NCBI GenBank assembly: GCA_947167345.1
Contig: CAMVHR010000026.1
Span: forward strand, 1 to 39,096
Direction of reading: 5' to 3'
DNA: 39,096 nt
DNA from: an uncultured Treponema sp.
Lineage (GTDB): Bacteria; Spirochaetota; Spirochaetia; Treponematales; Treponemataceae
Below the pieces are notes generated by a model that had not been told where the DNA came from, searched no databases, and worked only from the letters and a program-made list of their open reading frames with translations. Below are positions 31,406 to 39,096 of this stretch, piece by piece (within the stretch, counting starts at the first letter, position 1; each line of letters opens with the position of its first letter). Both the position numbers and the translations under genes were made by a program.

Positions 31406-33958
31406 TCAGTCATATACATTTCTTAAAGATGTTATTCTTATAGATTTTGACAGTTCTTCTTTAGAAACTGCTAAACCAGTAAAAGAAACAAGCTTTTCTT
31501 GTGATGGCAAAAGAGTCAGCATATTTTCTGAAAGAATTCCGTTAACACCAACAGTTTCCACCGAAACATAGAAAGCAGGCTTATTAGAAGAAAGCTTTAT
31601 AAACAGCTGATTATTTTCTCCACATTCCACTGTGTACTGTATGACAGCTTTTTCCAGATTACATTTTTTCCATACAGAAAGGAAAAGCGTATCATTAGAC
31701 TTGTAAGCTTCACTTTTCAATGTTCCATGTACAAATATTTCAGAAAGATTTACTCCCTGCTGTTCAAGTTCAGCCAAAGGCTTTTGCCACAGGCAGACTG
31801 CACTATCAGAAGAAACATTCTTAGTAATATCTACAGGGGAAAGTCTTTCTTTTCCATTGAAATCAATAAAACTTAAACGGACACTAACTTTTTTTTCAGA
31901 AGATGTTTCGTTTATCACATACGCATAAGCAATTCCATCTTTCTTATACAAAAATAGTGCCAATGGTGCAAAGAATTTTTTAGCCTCGTAGTGCAAAAGT
32001 TTCCATCTGCCAGAATATTCAATGGAAGACCACGATGTTACAGGCCATACGTCATTAAGCTGCCAGTAAATTGCTCCCATGCAATGAGGTCTTAAACTAC
32101 GCCAATACTGAACTGCCGTTTTTACAGCTAAAGCCTGCTGCACCTGGCTCAAATACAACATGTTCTGAGTTCCATTAGGAAAACGAAAGTAACGACTAAA
32201 GTTCTCTAAGATTATGCTGTTCCCGATAGGTGAACGTTGATGATATTCCATTACAGGATCTGTAAGATTTGTATGTTCCTCTCCTGCAAAAGAAATTACT
32301 TCTTCTAAAGACGGAAAACTTTCATAACCAAATTCACTTACAAAACGTGGCTTTATTGACATGTATTCTTCCATGTCTTTTCGTTCATGCCATACACTCC
32401 AGAAGTGCATGTCGCCTTCAGAATCATTATGCCAGTTATCTGCAAATGCATTTGGTCCTGCACATGGAGAAGTTGGCCACCAAGTATGTCCAGAATCGCA
32501 TCTTAATACGGTCTTTTCAACAGTTCCATGATTGAGTCTGTCATAATCGGTAAGATACAAATCCCTATTTGCTCGGCTTTCTTCATACCAGTTCAACGCA
32601 CCAAGATTTTCATTGTTTCCACACCACACAGCAAGACTTGGATGGCTTTGAAGCCTACGTATATTATCTTCAAGCTCATGTTCTACATTTTCAAGAAAAT
32701 CATTGTCAGCAGGATACATAGAACATGCAAAAGTACAGTCTTGCCAAACAATAAGTCCGAGTCGGTCACAAATATCATAGAATGTATCAGTTTCATACAT
32801 TCCCCCACCCCACACACGAATTACATTCATATTCGCATCCGAAGCAGATTTTAACAGATATTCATAGCGTTCATAAGTCCATCTTGAAGGAAGGGCATCA
32901 GCTGGAATCCAGTTAGCACCTTTTGCAAATATAGCCCTTCCATTCAGCACGAAATAAAGTGCACAACCGCTTTTATCTTTTTCAGAAACAAGTTCCAAAG
33001 TTCTAAAGCCAATATTTTTTACAACAGAACTTTCAGCTACAGTTTCTGAATTTTCAGTATCTGCGGTAAAAGATTTTACTGTAAGTGTATACAAAGAGTT
33101 CTCACTCTTTTTTTCTTCTTTTAAATCATCAGCAGATTTCCATATCACAGGATCTTTTACATCAAATTCAACTGTGATTTCATTATCACCAGTTGTAACA
33201 TCTTTTCTTACAGATAGAGCAATATTTTTTCCATTGCCAACACATTCTACAAGAAAGCTGACCCTTTCAGAGCGGATAGCATTATAGTAAATTAAAGTTT
33301 TTACGTTCCATATTCCATCCAAAGGCTCTGTTTTTACAGATACACTCTTTATAAAACCCGACCTTACAGTCTTTATAAAGATGTCTCCATAAATGCCACT
33401 TGCCATAAGACATGGTCCCCAATCCCAACCTGCATGGCTTTGTATTTTCCGTACAAGATTTCTATGAGGGGAATACACATCATATTTTGTATATGGAATT
33501 GGATACGGAAGATTCTGTGCAATGGATTGCGCATAGGCCTGTGGAGAGTCAAATTCTAAACGAATAGAGTTCTGTCCATTTTTGAGTAAGCCTGTAATAT
33601 CAAAATCCCAGATTCTAAAAAAATTATTTCCTTCACCTGCCAGAAAATCGTTGATAAATACCTTAAAAACAGTATCAACCATATCAAGGTGAAGAAATGT
33701 CTTGGAATCCTCAGGATATTGATCATTTGGAAAGGAGTAGTCAAATGTACGGCAAACGCTCCAACTGCTCTGTCCTACCCACTGAACGTCTTTTTCGTTA
33801 AAACCAAAGTACGGATCTTTTGCAAGTCCAGTTTCAATAAGAGCTGTGATATTGTCTCCAGGAATCTGCATTGGAATTGACTTTATGTTTTTTCCTGAAG
33901 TGTCAGACAGAGACCATTTTCCTAAAAGAGATATTTTATTTATGCAATCTTCTCTCAT
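31406..33958 (-). CDS. Beta-mannosidase (GH2)
   Basis: Releases mannose from the non-reducing end of beta-1,4-manno-oligosaccharides. It has 850 residues and GH2 architecture: a sugar-binding jelly roll (SLLGKWSLSDTSG...VDTVFKVFINDFLAGEGNNFF), immunoglobulin-like domains, and a TIM barrel beginning near FAKGANWIPADALPSRWTY. The acid/base is the Glu of AVWCGNNEN (~451) and the nucleophile the Glu of RFVSEFGYES (~541). IRVWGGGMYETDTFYDICDRLG is typical of beta-mannosidases. No signal peptide, so it is intracellular. It starts 4 bp after the second permease gene, and its ribosome site (AAGG) sits at that gene's end. Confidence 0.94.
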   Translation of the reverse strand: MREDCINKISLLGKWSLSDTSGKNIKSIPMQIPGDNITALIETGLAKDPYFGFNEKDVQWVGQSSWSVCRTFDYSFPNDQYPEDSKTFLHLDMVDTVFKVFINDFLAGEGNNFFRIWDFDITGLLKNGQNSIRLEFDSPQAYAQSIAQNLPYPIPYTKYDVYSPHRNLVRKIQSHAGWDWGPCLMASGIYGDIFIKTVRSGFIKSVSVKTEPLDGIWNVKTLIYYNAIRSERVSFLVECVGNGKNIALSVRKDVTTGDNEITVEFDVKDPVIWKSADDLKEEKKSENSLYTLTVKSFTADTENSETVAESSVVKNIGFRTLELVSEKDKSGCALYFVLNGRAIFAKGANWIPADALPSRWTYERYEYLLKSASDANMNVIRVWGGGMYETDTFYDICDRLGLIVWQDCTFACSMYPADNDFLENVEHELEDNIRRLQSHPSLAVWCGNNENLGALNWYEESRANRDLYLTDYDRLNHGTVEKTVLRCDSGHTWWPTSPCAGPNAFADNWHNDSEGDMHFWSVWHERKDMEEYMSIKPRFVSEFGYESFPSLEEVISFAGEEHTNLTDPVMEYHQRSPIGNSIILENFSRYFRFPNGTQNMLYLSQVQQALAVKTAVQYWRSLRPHCMGAIYWQLNDVWPVTSWSSIEYSGRWKLLHYEAKKFFAPLALFLYKKDGIAYAYVINETSSEKKVSVRLSFIDFNGKERLSPVDITKNVSSDSAVCLWQKPLAELEQQGVNLSEIFVHGTLKSEAYKSNDTLFLSVWKKCNLEKAVIQYTVECGENNQLFIKLSSNKPAFYVSVETVGVNGILSENMLTLLPSQEKLVSFTGLAVSKEELSKSIRITSLRNVYD

Positions 33959-33962
33959 ATTT

Positions 33963-34847
33963 TTAACCTTTTACGGCACCAGCAACCATACCTTCTATGA
34001 TTTTTTTACTGAACGTAAAATATAAGACAAGGATAGGAAGCATTGTAATCAACATTCCTGCCATGATTTTAGGATAGTCAGATGCAAACTGACCCTTAAA
34101 GTTTGTCATGGCAAGGGGAACAGTCTGAAGCACAACCTTTTTGCTACACAGGACAAGTGCAAAAGAAAACTCGTTCCAGCAGGAAAATGTCTGTATAATT
34201 GCTATTGTTACCAAAATAGGCTTTGTAAGCGGAAGAATTATCGAAAACATAGTCCTTACAAAAGAACATCCATCTATGGCAGCAGCTTCTTCCAAATCCA
34301 TAGGAATGGTCTTTACATAACCTTCTACAAGAAATACCGAAATAGGAAGTCCGAAAGCCACGTAAGGAATTATAAGAGTAAACCATCTGTTGTTCATGCC
34401 AACAGAATTAAATACAACATAAATAGGAACAAGAAGCGAATGAACCGGTATCAAAAGTCCCATGAGGAAAATAAGGTAAAGAGGTCTGTTCAGCTTAAAC
34501 TTGATTCTGGAAAGTATGTATCCAACAATAAAGCCAAAAAGCACTATAAAAAACAAAGAAAATACCGTTACCCTAAAGCTGTTTACCATTGAACTGCCAA
34601 GATGGTAATCCTTGTTTGTAAGTACTTTTATATAGTTTTCAAAGGTTGGAGATTTAGGCAGACCTATTATGTCAGCATTAAACTGTCTCTTTAATTTTAA
34701 AGAGGAATAGAACATCCATACCAAAGGATAAATGCATGAAAGTGAAAATACCATCAGTATAAAATTTACAACAACCTTACCAATGGAATCAAATGCAGGA
34801 TTATGTTTCTGTCCAGCCCTTTGCATCATTTGTTCTCTGCGTGTCAT
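33963..34847 (-). CDS. Sugar ABC transporter permease (MalG-like, CUT1 family)
   Basis: An inner-membrane subunit of a carbohydrate importer. The 294 residues have about six hydrophobic helices, including VVNFILMVFSLSCIYPLVWMFY and VTVFSLFFIVLFGFIVGYIL. The cytoplasmic EAA loop that contacts the ATPase is EEAAAIDGCSFVRTMFSIILP. It overlaps the upstream MalF-like gene by 1 bp (TGATG). No ATPase gene is present in the operon, so it probably shares a housekeeping MsmK/UgpC-type ATPase encoded elsewhere, as is common for this transporter class. Context points to manno-oligosaccharides as substrate. Confidence 0.92.
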   Translation of the reverse strand: MTRREQMMQRAGQKHNPAFDSIGKVVVNFILMVFSLSCIYPLVWMFYSSLKLKRQFNADIIGLPKSPTFENYIKVLTNKDYHLGSSMVNSFRVTVFSLFFIVLFGFIVGYILSRIKFKLNRPLYLIFLMGLLIPVHSLLVPIYVVFNSVGMNNRWFTLIIPYVAFGLPISVFLVEGYVKTIPMDLEEAAAIDGCSFVRTMFSIILPLTKPILVTIAIIQTFSCWNEFSFALVLCSKKVVLQTVPLAMTNFKGQFASDYPKIMAGMLITMLPILVLYFTFSKKIIEGMVAGAVKG

Positions 34848-35743
34848 CAGTAAGCCTCCTTATCTTTCATTATAAAGTTTATCAGAGTGCGTATAGCACC
34901 TATAACAACAAGGCTGACTACAAAAATGGCAACTGAAATAGTACTTCCATACCCCATGTTCGCCTGCTCAAAAGACACCTTGTATCCGTAAAGAGCCATA
35001 ACCATTGATGATGTTCCAGGACCTCCTGCTGTCATTGTATAAATGTGATCGAAGACCTTCATGTTACCGGCAACACAGAGAGTAATACAAACAAGCAATG
35101 TGTTCTTAATCAAAGGAAGAACAATATGCACAGCCCTCTGAAAAGCATTTGCACCATCAAGCTCAGCTTCGTCAAAAATCTCAGGATCTATGGCAGCAAT
35201 GGCAGACATAAGAATAACCATGTAATATCCTATAAACTGCCATACAAGAGGAATGGAGACAAACTGCAAAACTTTTTCAGGATTGTTCAACCAGACCTGA
35301 ACCATATCTTTGCGACCTATCAGATTCAGAATATAATTCAAAATTCCGCGTTTATAATCAAAAATCATAGTCCAAATCAGACCTATGTAAACAGCAGAAA
35401 TAGTACTCGGAAAGAAACCAAAAGTTCTGTGTATTTCCTTAAACCTTGCATGTCTGGAATTGACCATAAGAACAAGTACAAAGGCAATTCCAACCTGTCC
35501 TATGATGCAGACTACTACGATATAGATGTTATGTAAAAAAGAGTTCCAGAATGTTGCATCCAGAAAAAGTCTCAGATAGTTTGCAAATCCTGCAAAAGTT
35601 TTGGAAGGACCTCCCTTCCAGTTAAAAAAACTGTAAAACAAGGCGGCTACCAATGGAATAAATACAGAAAACACATACCACAAGACGGGAACGGCAAGAA
35701 AAGCAGCGATAAGCCACTTCGGAGGTTTTATTGAATTACGCAT
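34847..35743 (-). CDS. Sugar ABC transporter permease (MalF-like, CUT1 family)
   Basis: The partner permease, 298 residues with about six hydrophobic helices (WLIAAFLAVPVLWYVFSVFIPLVAALFYS at the start). The EAA loop is FDEAELDGANAFQRAVHIVLP. It lies 72 bp downstream of the binding-protein gene; that gap holds a GC-rich hairpin with a U-tract, which likely reduces its expression relative to the binding protein. The start codon overlaps nothing upstream, and the stop shares a base with the MalG-like gene. Confidence 0.92.
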   Translation of the reverse strand: MRNSIKPPKWLIAAFLAVPVLWYVFSVFIPLVAALFYSFFNWKGGPSKTFAGFANYLRLFLDATFWNSFLHNIYIVVVCIIGQVGIAFVLVLMVNSRHARFKEIHRTFGFFPSTISAVYIGLIWTMIFDYKRGILNYILNLIGRKDMVQVWLNNPEKVLQFVSIPLVWQFIGYYMVILMSAIAAIDPEIFDEAELDGANAFQRAVHIVLPLIKNTLLVCITLCVAGNMKVFDHIYTMTAGGPGTSSMVMALYGYKVSFEQANMGYGSTISVAIFVVSLVVIGAIRTLINFIMKDKEAY

Positions 35744-35761
35744 ACACAGTCCTTTTATAAG

Positions 35762-35800
35762 AAAAAATACCCCTGACCACGCAGGCAGCCGCAGTCAGGG
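35762..35800 (-). terminator. Intercistronic terminator/attenuator between binding protein and permeases
   Basis: On the - strand ccctgac (35800-35794) pairs with gtcaggg (35777-35771); GC-rich inner sequence can pair further, and after three bases comes TTTTTT (35767-35762). It sits 16 bp after the binding-protein stop and 19 bp before the MalF-like start. It is expected to be leaky, favouring binding-protein mRNA. Confidence 0.75.
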
Positions 35801-35815
35801 ACCGGTAGAAATATT

Positions 35816-37195
35816 TTACTTACTCAAATAGTTTTCTTCGTAAGCCTTCTGAATGTCAGCTGCAACTTTCTGAGCAGTGCCAGAGCCGTTAAGCAGAGAC
35901 TGAAGCTCAGTATTACATACAGACCATACAGCAGGGTCTACATAAGAGTCATAGATTTCACAAGGAGTTGTATCAACGTAAGAATATTTGTAGAAATCCT
36001 GATCAACACGGTCAAATTTGCTCAAGTCTACAGATGCAACCTTTGTAAGTCCACCAAGTGCATACTTTGATGCAACGAAGTTTGCAAAATCAGGTCCTGT
36101 AATTTTATATGCCAAATCAATGCAAGCCTTGAGTTTTTCAGGATCATCCTTGAGTTTTGCATTGAATGCAATTCCGTATCCAAGACCAATGTTCTGTCCC
36201 TTAGGATTAAACTTTGCATCAGATGGCTGAGGAAGAACAGCAAAATACAGGTTTGCATACTTTTCAGGATTGCTTTCCTTAAGAGTTGCGGCAATATAAG
36301 ATTCATCCCAGTTGCCACCGATGAATGCAGGAGCATCACCTGCTATGAAATATTCACGGGCATCTTCATTAGTAATGCTGTTGAAGTCCTTGTTAAAGAT
36401 TCCGCTCTGGAAAAGCTTCTGTGTATAATCAAGTGCCTTTACAAAAGAATCTTCCGTAAACTTTGCGCCACCCTTGTTTATGATTGACATAAACCAGTCA
36501 GAGCCTGTATAGCGGTCTCCAAGAGTACTGAGGAAGCAAGAGTTGCCCTGCCACTGTCCGCCGTTTCCAAATGCAATGGCATAATCCTTTCCATGCTTCT
36601 TGAAATATTCAGTAGCCTTCTTTACGTCTTCCCATGTTGTAGGGAACGAATCAAAACCTGCTTCCTTCCACATTTCCTTGTCGTAAATGACTACAGTACA
36701 AGTTCCACCAGTAAGGGCTGGAAGAGCATAAACCTTATCGCCGTCTCTAAACGGAGTAAAATACGAAGTATTATAGTCAGCATAATAAGGAGATGCCTTA
36801 ATTATATCCGTCATGTCCATGATGAGCCCCTGCTTTGCCCATGACTTTGTATTCATTCCCTGCAGAAGGAATACATCCGGCAGGTCTCCTGCAGATGCCA
36901 TTGTAGCGATCTGAGTCTTGTACTCATCATTTGCAAGAACATTCTGATTAAGCTTTACTGAAGGATTAGCCTTTATCCACTCGGCAATCATAGTTCGGAA
37001 ACCGTCAGAACCACCGTTTCCTTCCGACTCCTCAGATGTAGAAAAATGCATCATCTCAATTGCACCGGAAAAACCGTCACCAGATGCCTTTGCACTTCCA
37101 CCATCAGAAGATTTGTCTGATCCTTTTCCGCATCCAGTAAGAATAAGTGCCGCAGTAACAGAAGCCGCAGCTAAAGCCTTCATGATTTTTTTCAT
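35816..37195 (-). CDS. Extracellular sugar-binding lipoprotein of a CUT1 ABC transporter
   Basis: The solute-binding protein that delivers the sugar to the MalF/MalG-like pair. The signal peptide [20 protein letters not shown] ends in the lipobox LTGC (Cys22), followed by a Ser/Gly/Lys-rich linker. The mature part has family-1 binding-protein features: [82 protein letters not shown] and [16 protein letters not shown]. It has 459 residues. It is the first gene of the mannoside operon, transcribed from a TTGACA/TATAAT promoter ~100 bp upstream. The substrate is inferred from the downstream beta-mannosidase, epimerase and phosphorylase. Confidence 0.93.
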   Translation of the reverse strand: MKKIMKALAAASVTAALILTGCGKGSDKSSDGGSAKASGDGFSGAIEMMHFSTSEESEGNGGSDGFRTMIAEWIKANPSVKLNQNVLANDEYKTQIATMASAGDLPDVFLLQGMNTKSWAKQGLIMDMTDIIKASPYYADYNTSYFTPFRDGDKVYALPALTGGTCTVVIYDKEMWKEAGFDSFPTTWEDVKKATEYFKKHGKDYAIAFGNGGQWQGNSCFLSTLGDRYTGSDWFMSIINKGGAKFTEDSFVKALDYTQKLFQSGIFNKDFNSITNEDAREYFIAGDAPAFIGGNWDESYIAATLKESNPEKYANLYFAVLPQPSDAKFNPKGQNIGLGYGIAFNAKLKDDPEKLKACIDLAYKITGPDFANFVASKYALGGLTKVASVDLSKFDRVDQDFYKYSYVDTTPCEIYDSYVDPAVWSVCNTELQSLLNGSGTAQKVAADIQKAYEENYLSK

Positions 37196-37256
37196 TCATT
37201 TCCTCCATTCTATAAAACAAAATCACTAAAACTAACAAATTATTAACCAAAATATT

Positions 37257-37269
37257 AAGTTAATAACTT
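37257..37269. promoter_or_regulatory. Small palindrome in the mannoside operon leader
   Basis: aagttaataactt, perfect around its central base, ~17 bp downstream of the predicted start of transcription. Possible operator for the LacI-type protein, though it does not resemble the dyad at that regulator's own promoter and lacks the usual central CG. Confidence 0.3.
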
Positions 37270-37292
37270 ATTTATTACGTTACATAACTAAC

Positions 37293-37320
37293 ATTATATC
37301 TTAGTATTTTACTTTGTCAA
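37293..37320 (-). promoter_or_regulatory. Promoter of the manno-oligosaccharide operon
   Basis: On the - strand: consensus TTGACA (37320-37315), a 16-bp spacer, consensus TATAAT (37298-37293). The predicted start near 37286 gives a ~90-nt AT-rich leader before the GGAGG ribosome site and ATG at 37195. The strength of the match suggests control by repression. Confidence 0.8.
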
Positions 37321-37385
37321 TGAATTTATTGATGATAATTTCTATAAAAAAATCCAAATTTATATAGTCAGATAAAAGCATTTCA

Positions 37386-37394
37386 TGGTATTAT
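37386..37394 (+). promoter_or_regulatory. Extended -10 element for the decarboxylase gene
   Basis: TGGTATTAT: TATTAT (37389-37394) with TG one base upstream. No good -35 was seen. The start near 37401 would exclude the in-frame ATG at 37385 from the mRNA. Confidence 0.45.
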
Positions 37395-37429
37395 CGCATT
37401 TAACATTAATTTTCAGGCAGGAATTAAGC

Positions 37430-38641
37430 ATGTTTAATCGTGAAGATTATCTTTCTAACTCTGAATGGAATGCTTTCTTGGAAGCATCTAAGGATTTTGC
37501 TACCCCAAATATTTTTGTAAACACAACATCCATTCACCACCGTTTTGTGCAGCTAAAAGACTCTTTTCCTTATGCACATATATATTACGCAGTCAAATCT
37601 AATCCCGGCATTCCAGTTTTAAAGCTTCTTGACCAGCTCGGTTCCAATTTTGATATTGCATCACGCTATGAACTTGACAGAGTTCTTTCATTAGGAGTTT
37701 CTCCAGACAGAACGTCTTACGGAAATACTATAAAAAAAGCCAAAGACATCGCCTACTTCTATGAAAAGGGTGTGCGCATGTTTGCAACAGATTCTAAGGA
37801 AGACTTAAAAAACATTGCAAAATACGCACCTAACTCCCGCATATACGTTCGCATCCTTGTAGAAAACTCAACTACAGCAGACTGGCCTCTTTCCAGAAAA
37901 TTCGGTTGCCATCCAGATATGGCTTATGACTTGCTAGTTATGGCTCGTGATTTGGGACTTACACCTTATGGAATCAGTTTCCACGTAGGCAGCCAGCAGC
38001 GTGACATCGGTCAGTGGAACGATGCAATTGCAAAAACAAAATATCTGTTCGAATCTATAGAAGAAGAAGAAGGCATAAAACTTTCAATGATTAACATGGG
38101 CGGCGGATTTCCTGCACACTATATACAGCCTACAAACGAATTAAAAGAGTATGCATCTGAAATTACCCGATACCTTCAGGATGACTTTGGTGAAGACATT
38201 CCAATGATAGTTCTTGAGCCGGGGCGCTCACTTGTTGCGGATTCAGGAATTCTTTCATCAGAAGTTGTACTCATAAGCCGCAAAAACAACACAGCCTTGC
38301 AGAGATGGGTTTACCTTGACACTGGCAAATTCAACGGGCTTATCGAAACTCTTGATGAGTCAATAAAATATCCTATAATAACGGAAAAAGACGGTGGCAA
38401 GGAAAGTGAAGTCATTCTTGCAGGTCCTACATGTGACAGTGCCGACATTATGTACGAAGATGCAAAATACAAGTTACCTGTTGATTTAAAGATTGGCGAC
38501 AAAGTATACTGGCTTTCAACTGGTGCCTATACATCAAGCTATGCCAGCGTAAGCTTTAACGGTTTTCCACCAATAAAGACCTATTACATAACAAAAGATG
38601 GACTTTTTGACGAAAACGACAATCCCGTAAAATCCGAGTAA
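37430..38641 (+). CDS. Ornithine/diaminopimelate/arginine-type PLP decarboxylase (fold type III)
   Basis: A PLP-dependent amino-acid decarboxylase with an alanine-racemase-like barrel. I choose ATG 37430 over 37385 because AGGA lies 9 bp before it and a likely promoter -10 lies between the two; this gives 403 residues. Motifs are IYYAVKSNPGIPVLKLL (PLP lysine), GSNFDIASRYELD, YGNTIKKAKDI, ISFHVGSQQRDIGQW, NMGGGFP (phosphate-binding), VLEPGRSLVADSG and AGPTCDSADIMY with the conserved Cys. GPTCDSAD and the short length favour ornithine/lysine decarboxylase (polyamine synthesis) over diaminopimelate decarboxylase; the substrate is not certain. It is divergent from the mannoside operon and followed by a strong shared terminator. 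Confidence 0.9.
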   Translation: MFNREDYLSNSEWNAFLEASKDFATPNIFVNTTSIHHRFVQLKDSFPYAHIYYAVKSNPGIPVLKLLDQLGSNFDIASRYELDRVLSLGVSPDRTSYGNTIKKAKDIAYFYEKGVRMFATDSKEDLKNIAKYAPNSRIYVRILVENSTTADWPLSRKFGCHPDMAYDLLVMARDLGLTPYGISFHVGSQQRDIGQWNDAIAKTKYLFESIEEEEGIKLSMINMGGGFPAHYIQPTNELKEYASEITRYLQDDFGEDIPMIVLEPGRSLVADSGILSSEVVLISRKNNTALQRWVYLDTGKFNGLIETLDESIKYPIITEKDGGKESEVILAGPTCDSADIMYEDAKYKLPVDLKIGDKVYWLSTGAYTSSYASVSFNGFPPIKTYYITKDGLFDENDNPVKSE

Positions 38642-38658
38642 TATGGTGATATAGATAA

Positions 38659-38700
38659 AAAAAGCCCTCTGCAGCTTATGCTTCAGAGGGCTTTTTATTT
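38659..38700. terminator. Bidirectional intrinsic terminator
   Basis: aaaaagccctctg (38659-38671) and cagagggcttttt (38684-38696) form a 13-bp stem with a 12-nt loop. A-run and T-run flanks allow termination on both strands: the decarboxylase (+) and class I lysS (-). Confidence 0.92.
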
Positions 38701-38711
38701 CACAAATAAAA

Positions 38712-39095
38712 TTAGTAAACAGAAAGAATCTTCAAAAGTTTTTCCTTTCCGATAATGCGCATAAAGTTTGCAAGACGAGGTCCCTGATCCTTATTTATAA
38801 GAACATGATACATAATTGTAAACAAATCCTTTGACTGCATTTCCAGAGAAGTTGCAATGTCATACATTCTCTGCTGCAAGTCCTTGTCAGTTGCAAAAGA
38901 CTCCATAACAGGAATAACTTCATCACGAATCTTACGAATTGCAGTCAATGCAGGTTCCGCAATGTCAATTTTACTACCATCTTCCCTCAGTGCAAATTTA
39001 AATTCATCAGGAGCACATTCTTTTACCCAATACCATGCACATACAGCACGCTTTCTAATACGCTCTACCTGCTCAGGTTTTACGTCTGGCAAAGA
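38712..39095 (-). CDS. lysS: Class I lysine--tRNA ligase, C-terminal part (cut by the right edge)
   Basis: Only the last ~128 codons are in the window; the frame is open to the edge, and the TTG at 39092 is an internal codon. The visible part is the all-helical C-terminal domain of the class I enzyme (sometimes called lysK): RKRAVCAWYWVKECAPDEFKF and the closing motif FTIMYHVLINKDQGPRLANF...IGKEKLLKIL, which matches the GPRxxxFxxxxGKEK ending of archaeal and spirochaete class I enzymes. Class I LysRS in a bacterium is characteristic of spirochaetes and a few other groups. The stop lies 15 bp beyond the shared terminator stem. Confidence 0.88.
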   Translation of the reverse strand, partial: SLPDVKPEQVERIRKRAVCAWYWVKECAPDEFKFALREDGSKIDIAEPALTAIRKIRDEVIPVMESFATDKDLQQRMYDIATSLEMQSKDLFTIMYHVLINKDQGPRLANFMRIIGKEKLLKILSVY

Positions 39096-39096
39096 A

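Noticed and set aside
36284..36300. Copy of the tandem-repeat core (GTTGCGGCA) in the sugar-binding protein gene
   Set aside because: It lies within coding sequence with no neighbouring copies, and the match is limited to nine bases plus partial similarity; probably chance.
37385..37429. Upstream ATG of the decarboxylase
   Set aside because: It overlaps a likely extended -10 element, and the next in-frame ATG (37430) has a ribosome site and matches the expected start of the family.
1..39096. tRNA, rRNA or insertion-sequence genes
   Set aside because: No T-arm/anticodon-like pattern, rRNA-like stretch or transposase-like protein was recognised by eye; a tRNAscan/ISfinder run would be decisive.

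Overview
The window reads as an AT-rich spirochaete chromosome, most likely a host-associated Treponema. Four things point there: a class I lysyl-tRNA synthetase at the right edge, a PnrA/TmpC-type nucleoside ABC transporter, a flagellar-type DUF115 'motility-associated factor' protein, and a 7TM-style hybrid sensor carrying a LuxR domain. This assignment is inference from gene content. No rRNA, tRNA, CRISPR array or transposase was seen.

Layout. (1) 1-4193, + strand: the 3' part of a membrane sensor/pseudo-receiver/LuxR protein (cut by the left edge), then aroC and a D,D-carboxypeptidase. (2) 4136-7399, - strand: a LysM/M23 peptidase and a secreted propeller protein with a degenerate NodB domain; its end overlaps the carboxypeptidase by 58 bp. 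(3) 7457-11665, +: signal peptidase I, a class B PBP with a PASTA domain and a DUF115 protein, overlapping in series, then two tandem terminators. (4) 11964-13349: an HD-GYP protein with altered catalytic residues. (5) 13368-15640, -: glyS and an aldo/keto reductase lacking two tetrad residues. (6) 15767-21402: a membrane protein divergent from a MarR regulator, followed by a BMP-lipoprotein nucleoside ABC operon whose promoter is overlaid by twin 18-bp operator-like repeats. (7) 21396-24953: an accessory patch with an ATPase_2/DUF234 gene under a 20-bp-arm dyad, a degenerate ~24-bp tandem repeat array, an HU-like/DUF4469 gene, an SMP-30 gene, a stub of the SMP-30 5' end and an ATPase-gene remnant. 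Direct repeats tie these parts together and suggest a past insertion or rearrangement. (8) 24964-25503, -: glutathione peroxidase. (9) 25645-37320: a LacI regulator convergent with a seven-gene manno-oligosaccharide operon (binding protein, two permeases, beta-mannosidase, GH31 alpha-xylosidase, mannosylglucose phosphorylase, cellobiose 2-epimerase). (10) 37430-38641, +: an ornithine/diaminopimelate-type decarboxylase, then a shared terminator and the 3' end of class I lysS.

How the genes work together. Region 9 encodes a complete intracellular route: beta-1,4-manno-oligosaccharides are imported, trimmed to mannobiose and mannose, mannobiose is epimerised to mannosyl-glucose, and this is phosphorolysed to mannose-1-phosphate and glucose. 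Regions 1-3 are rich in envelope biogenesis genes. Several signalling or enzyme domains here (receiver, NodB, HD-GYP, aldo/keto reductase) have lost canonical catalytic residues. Region 7 is the best candidate for something undescribed.
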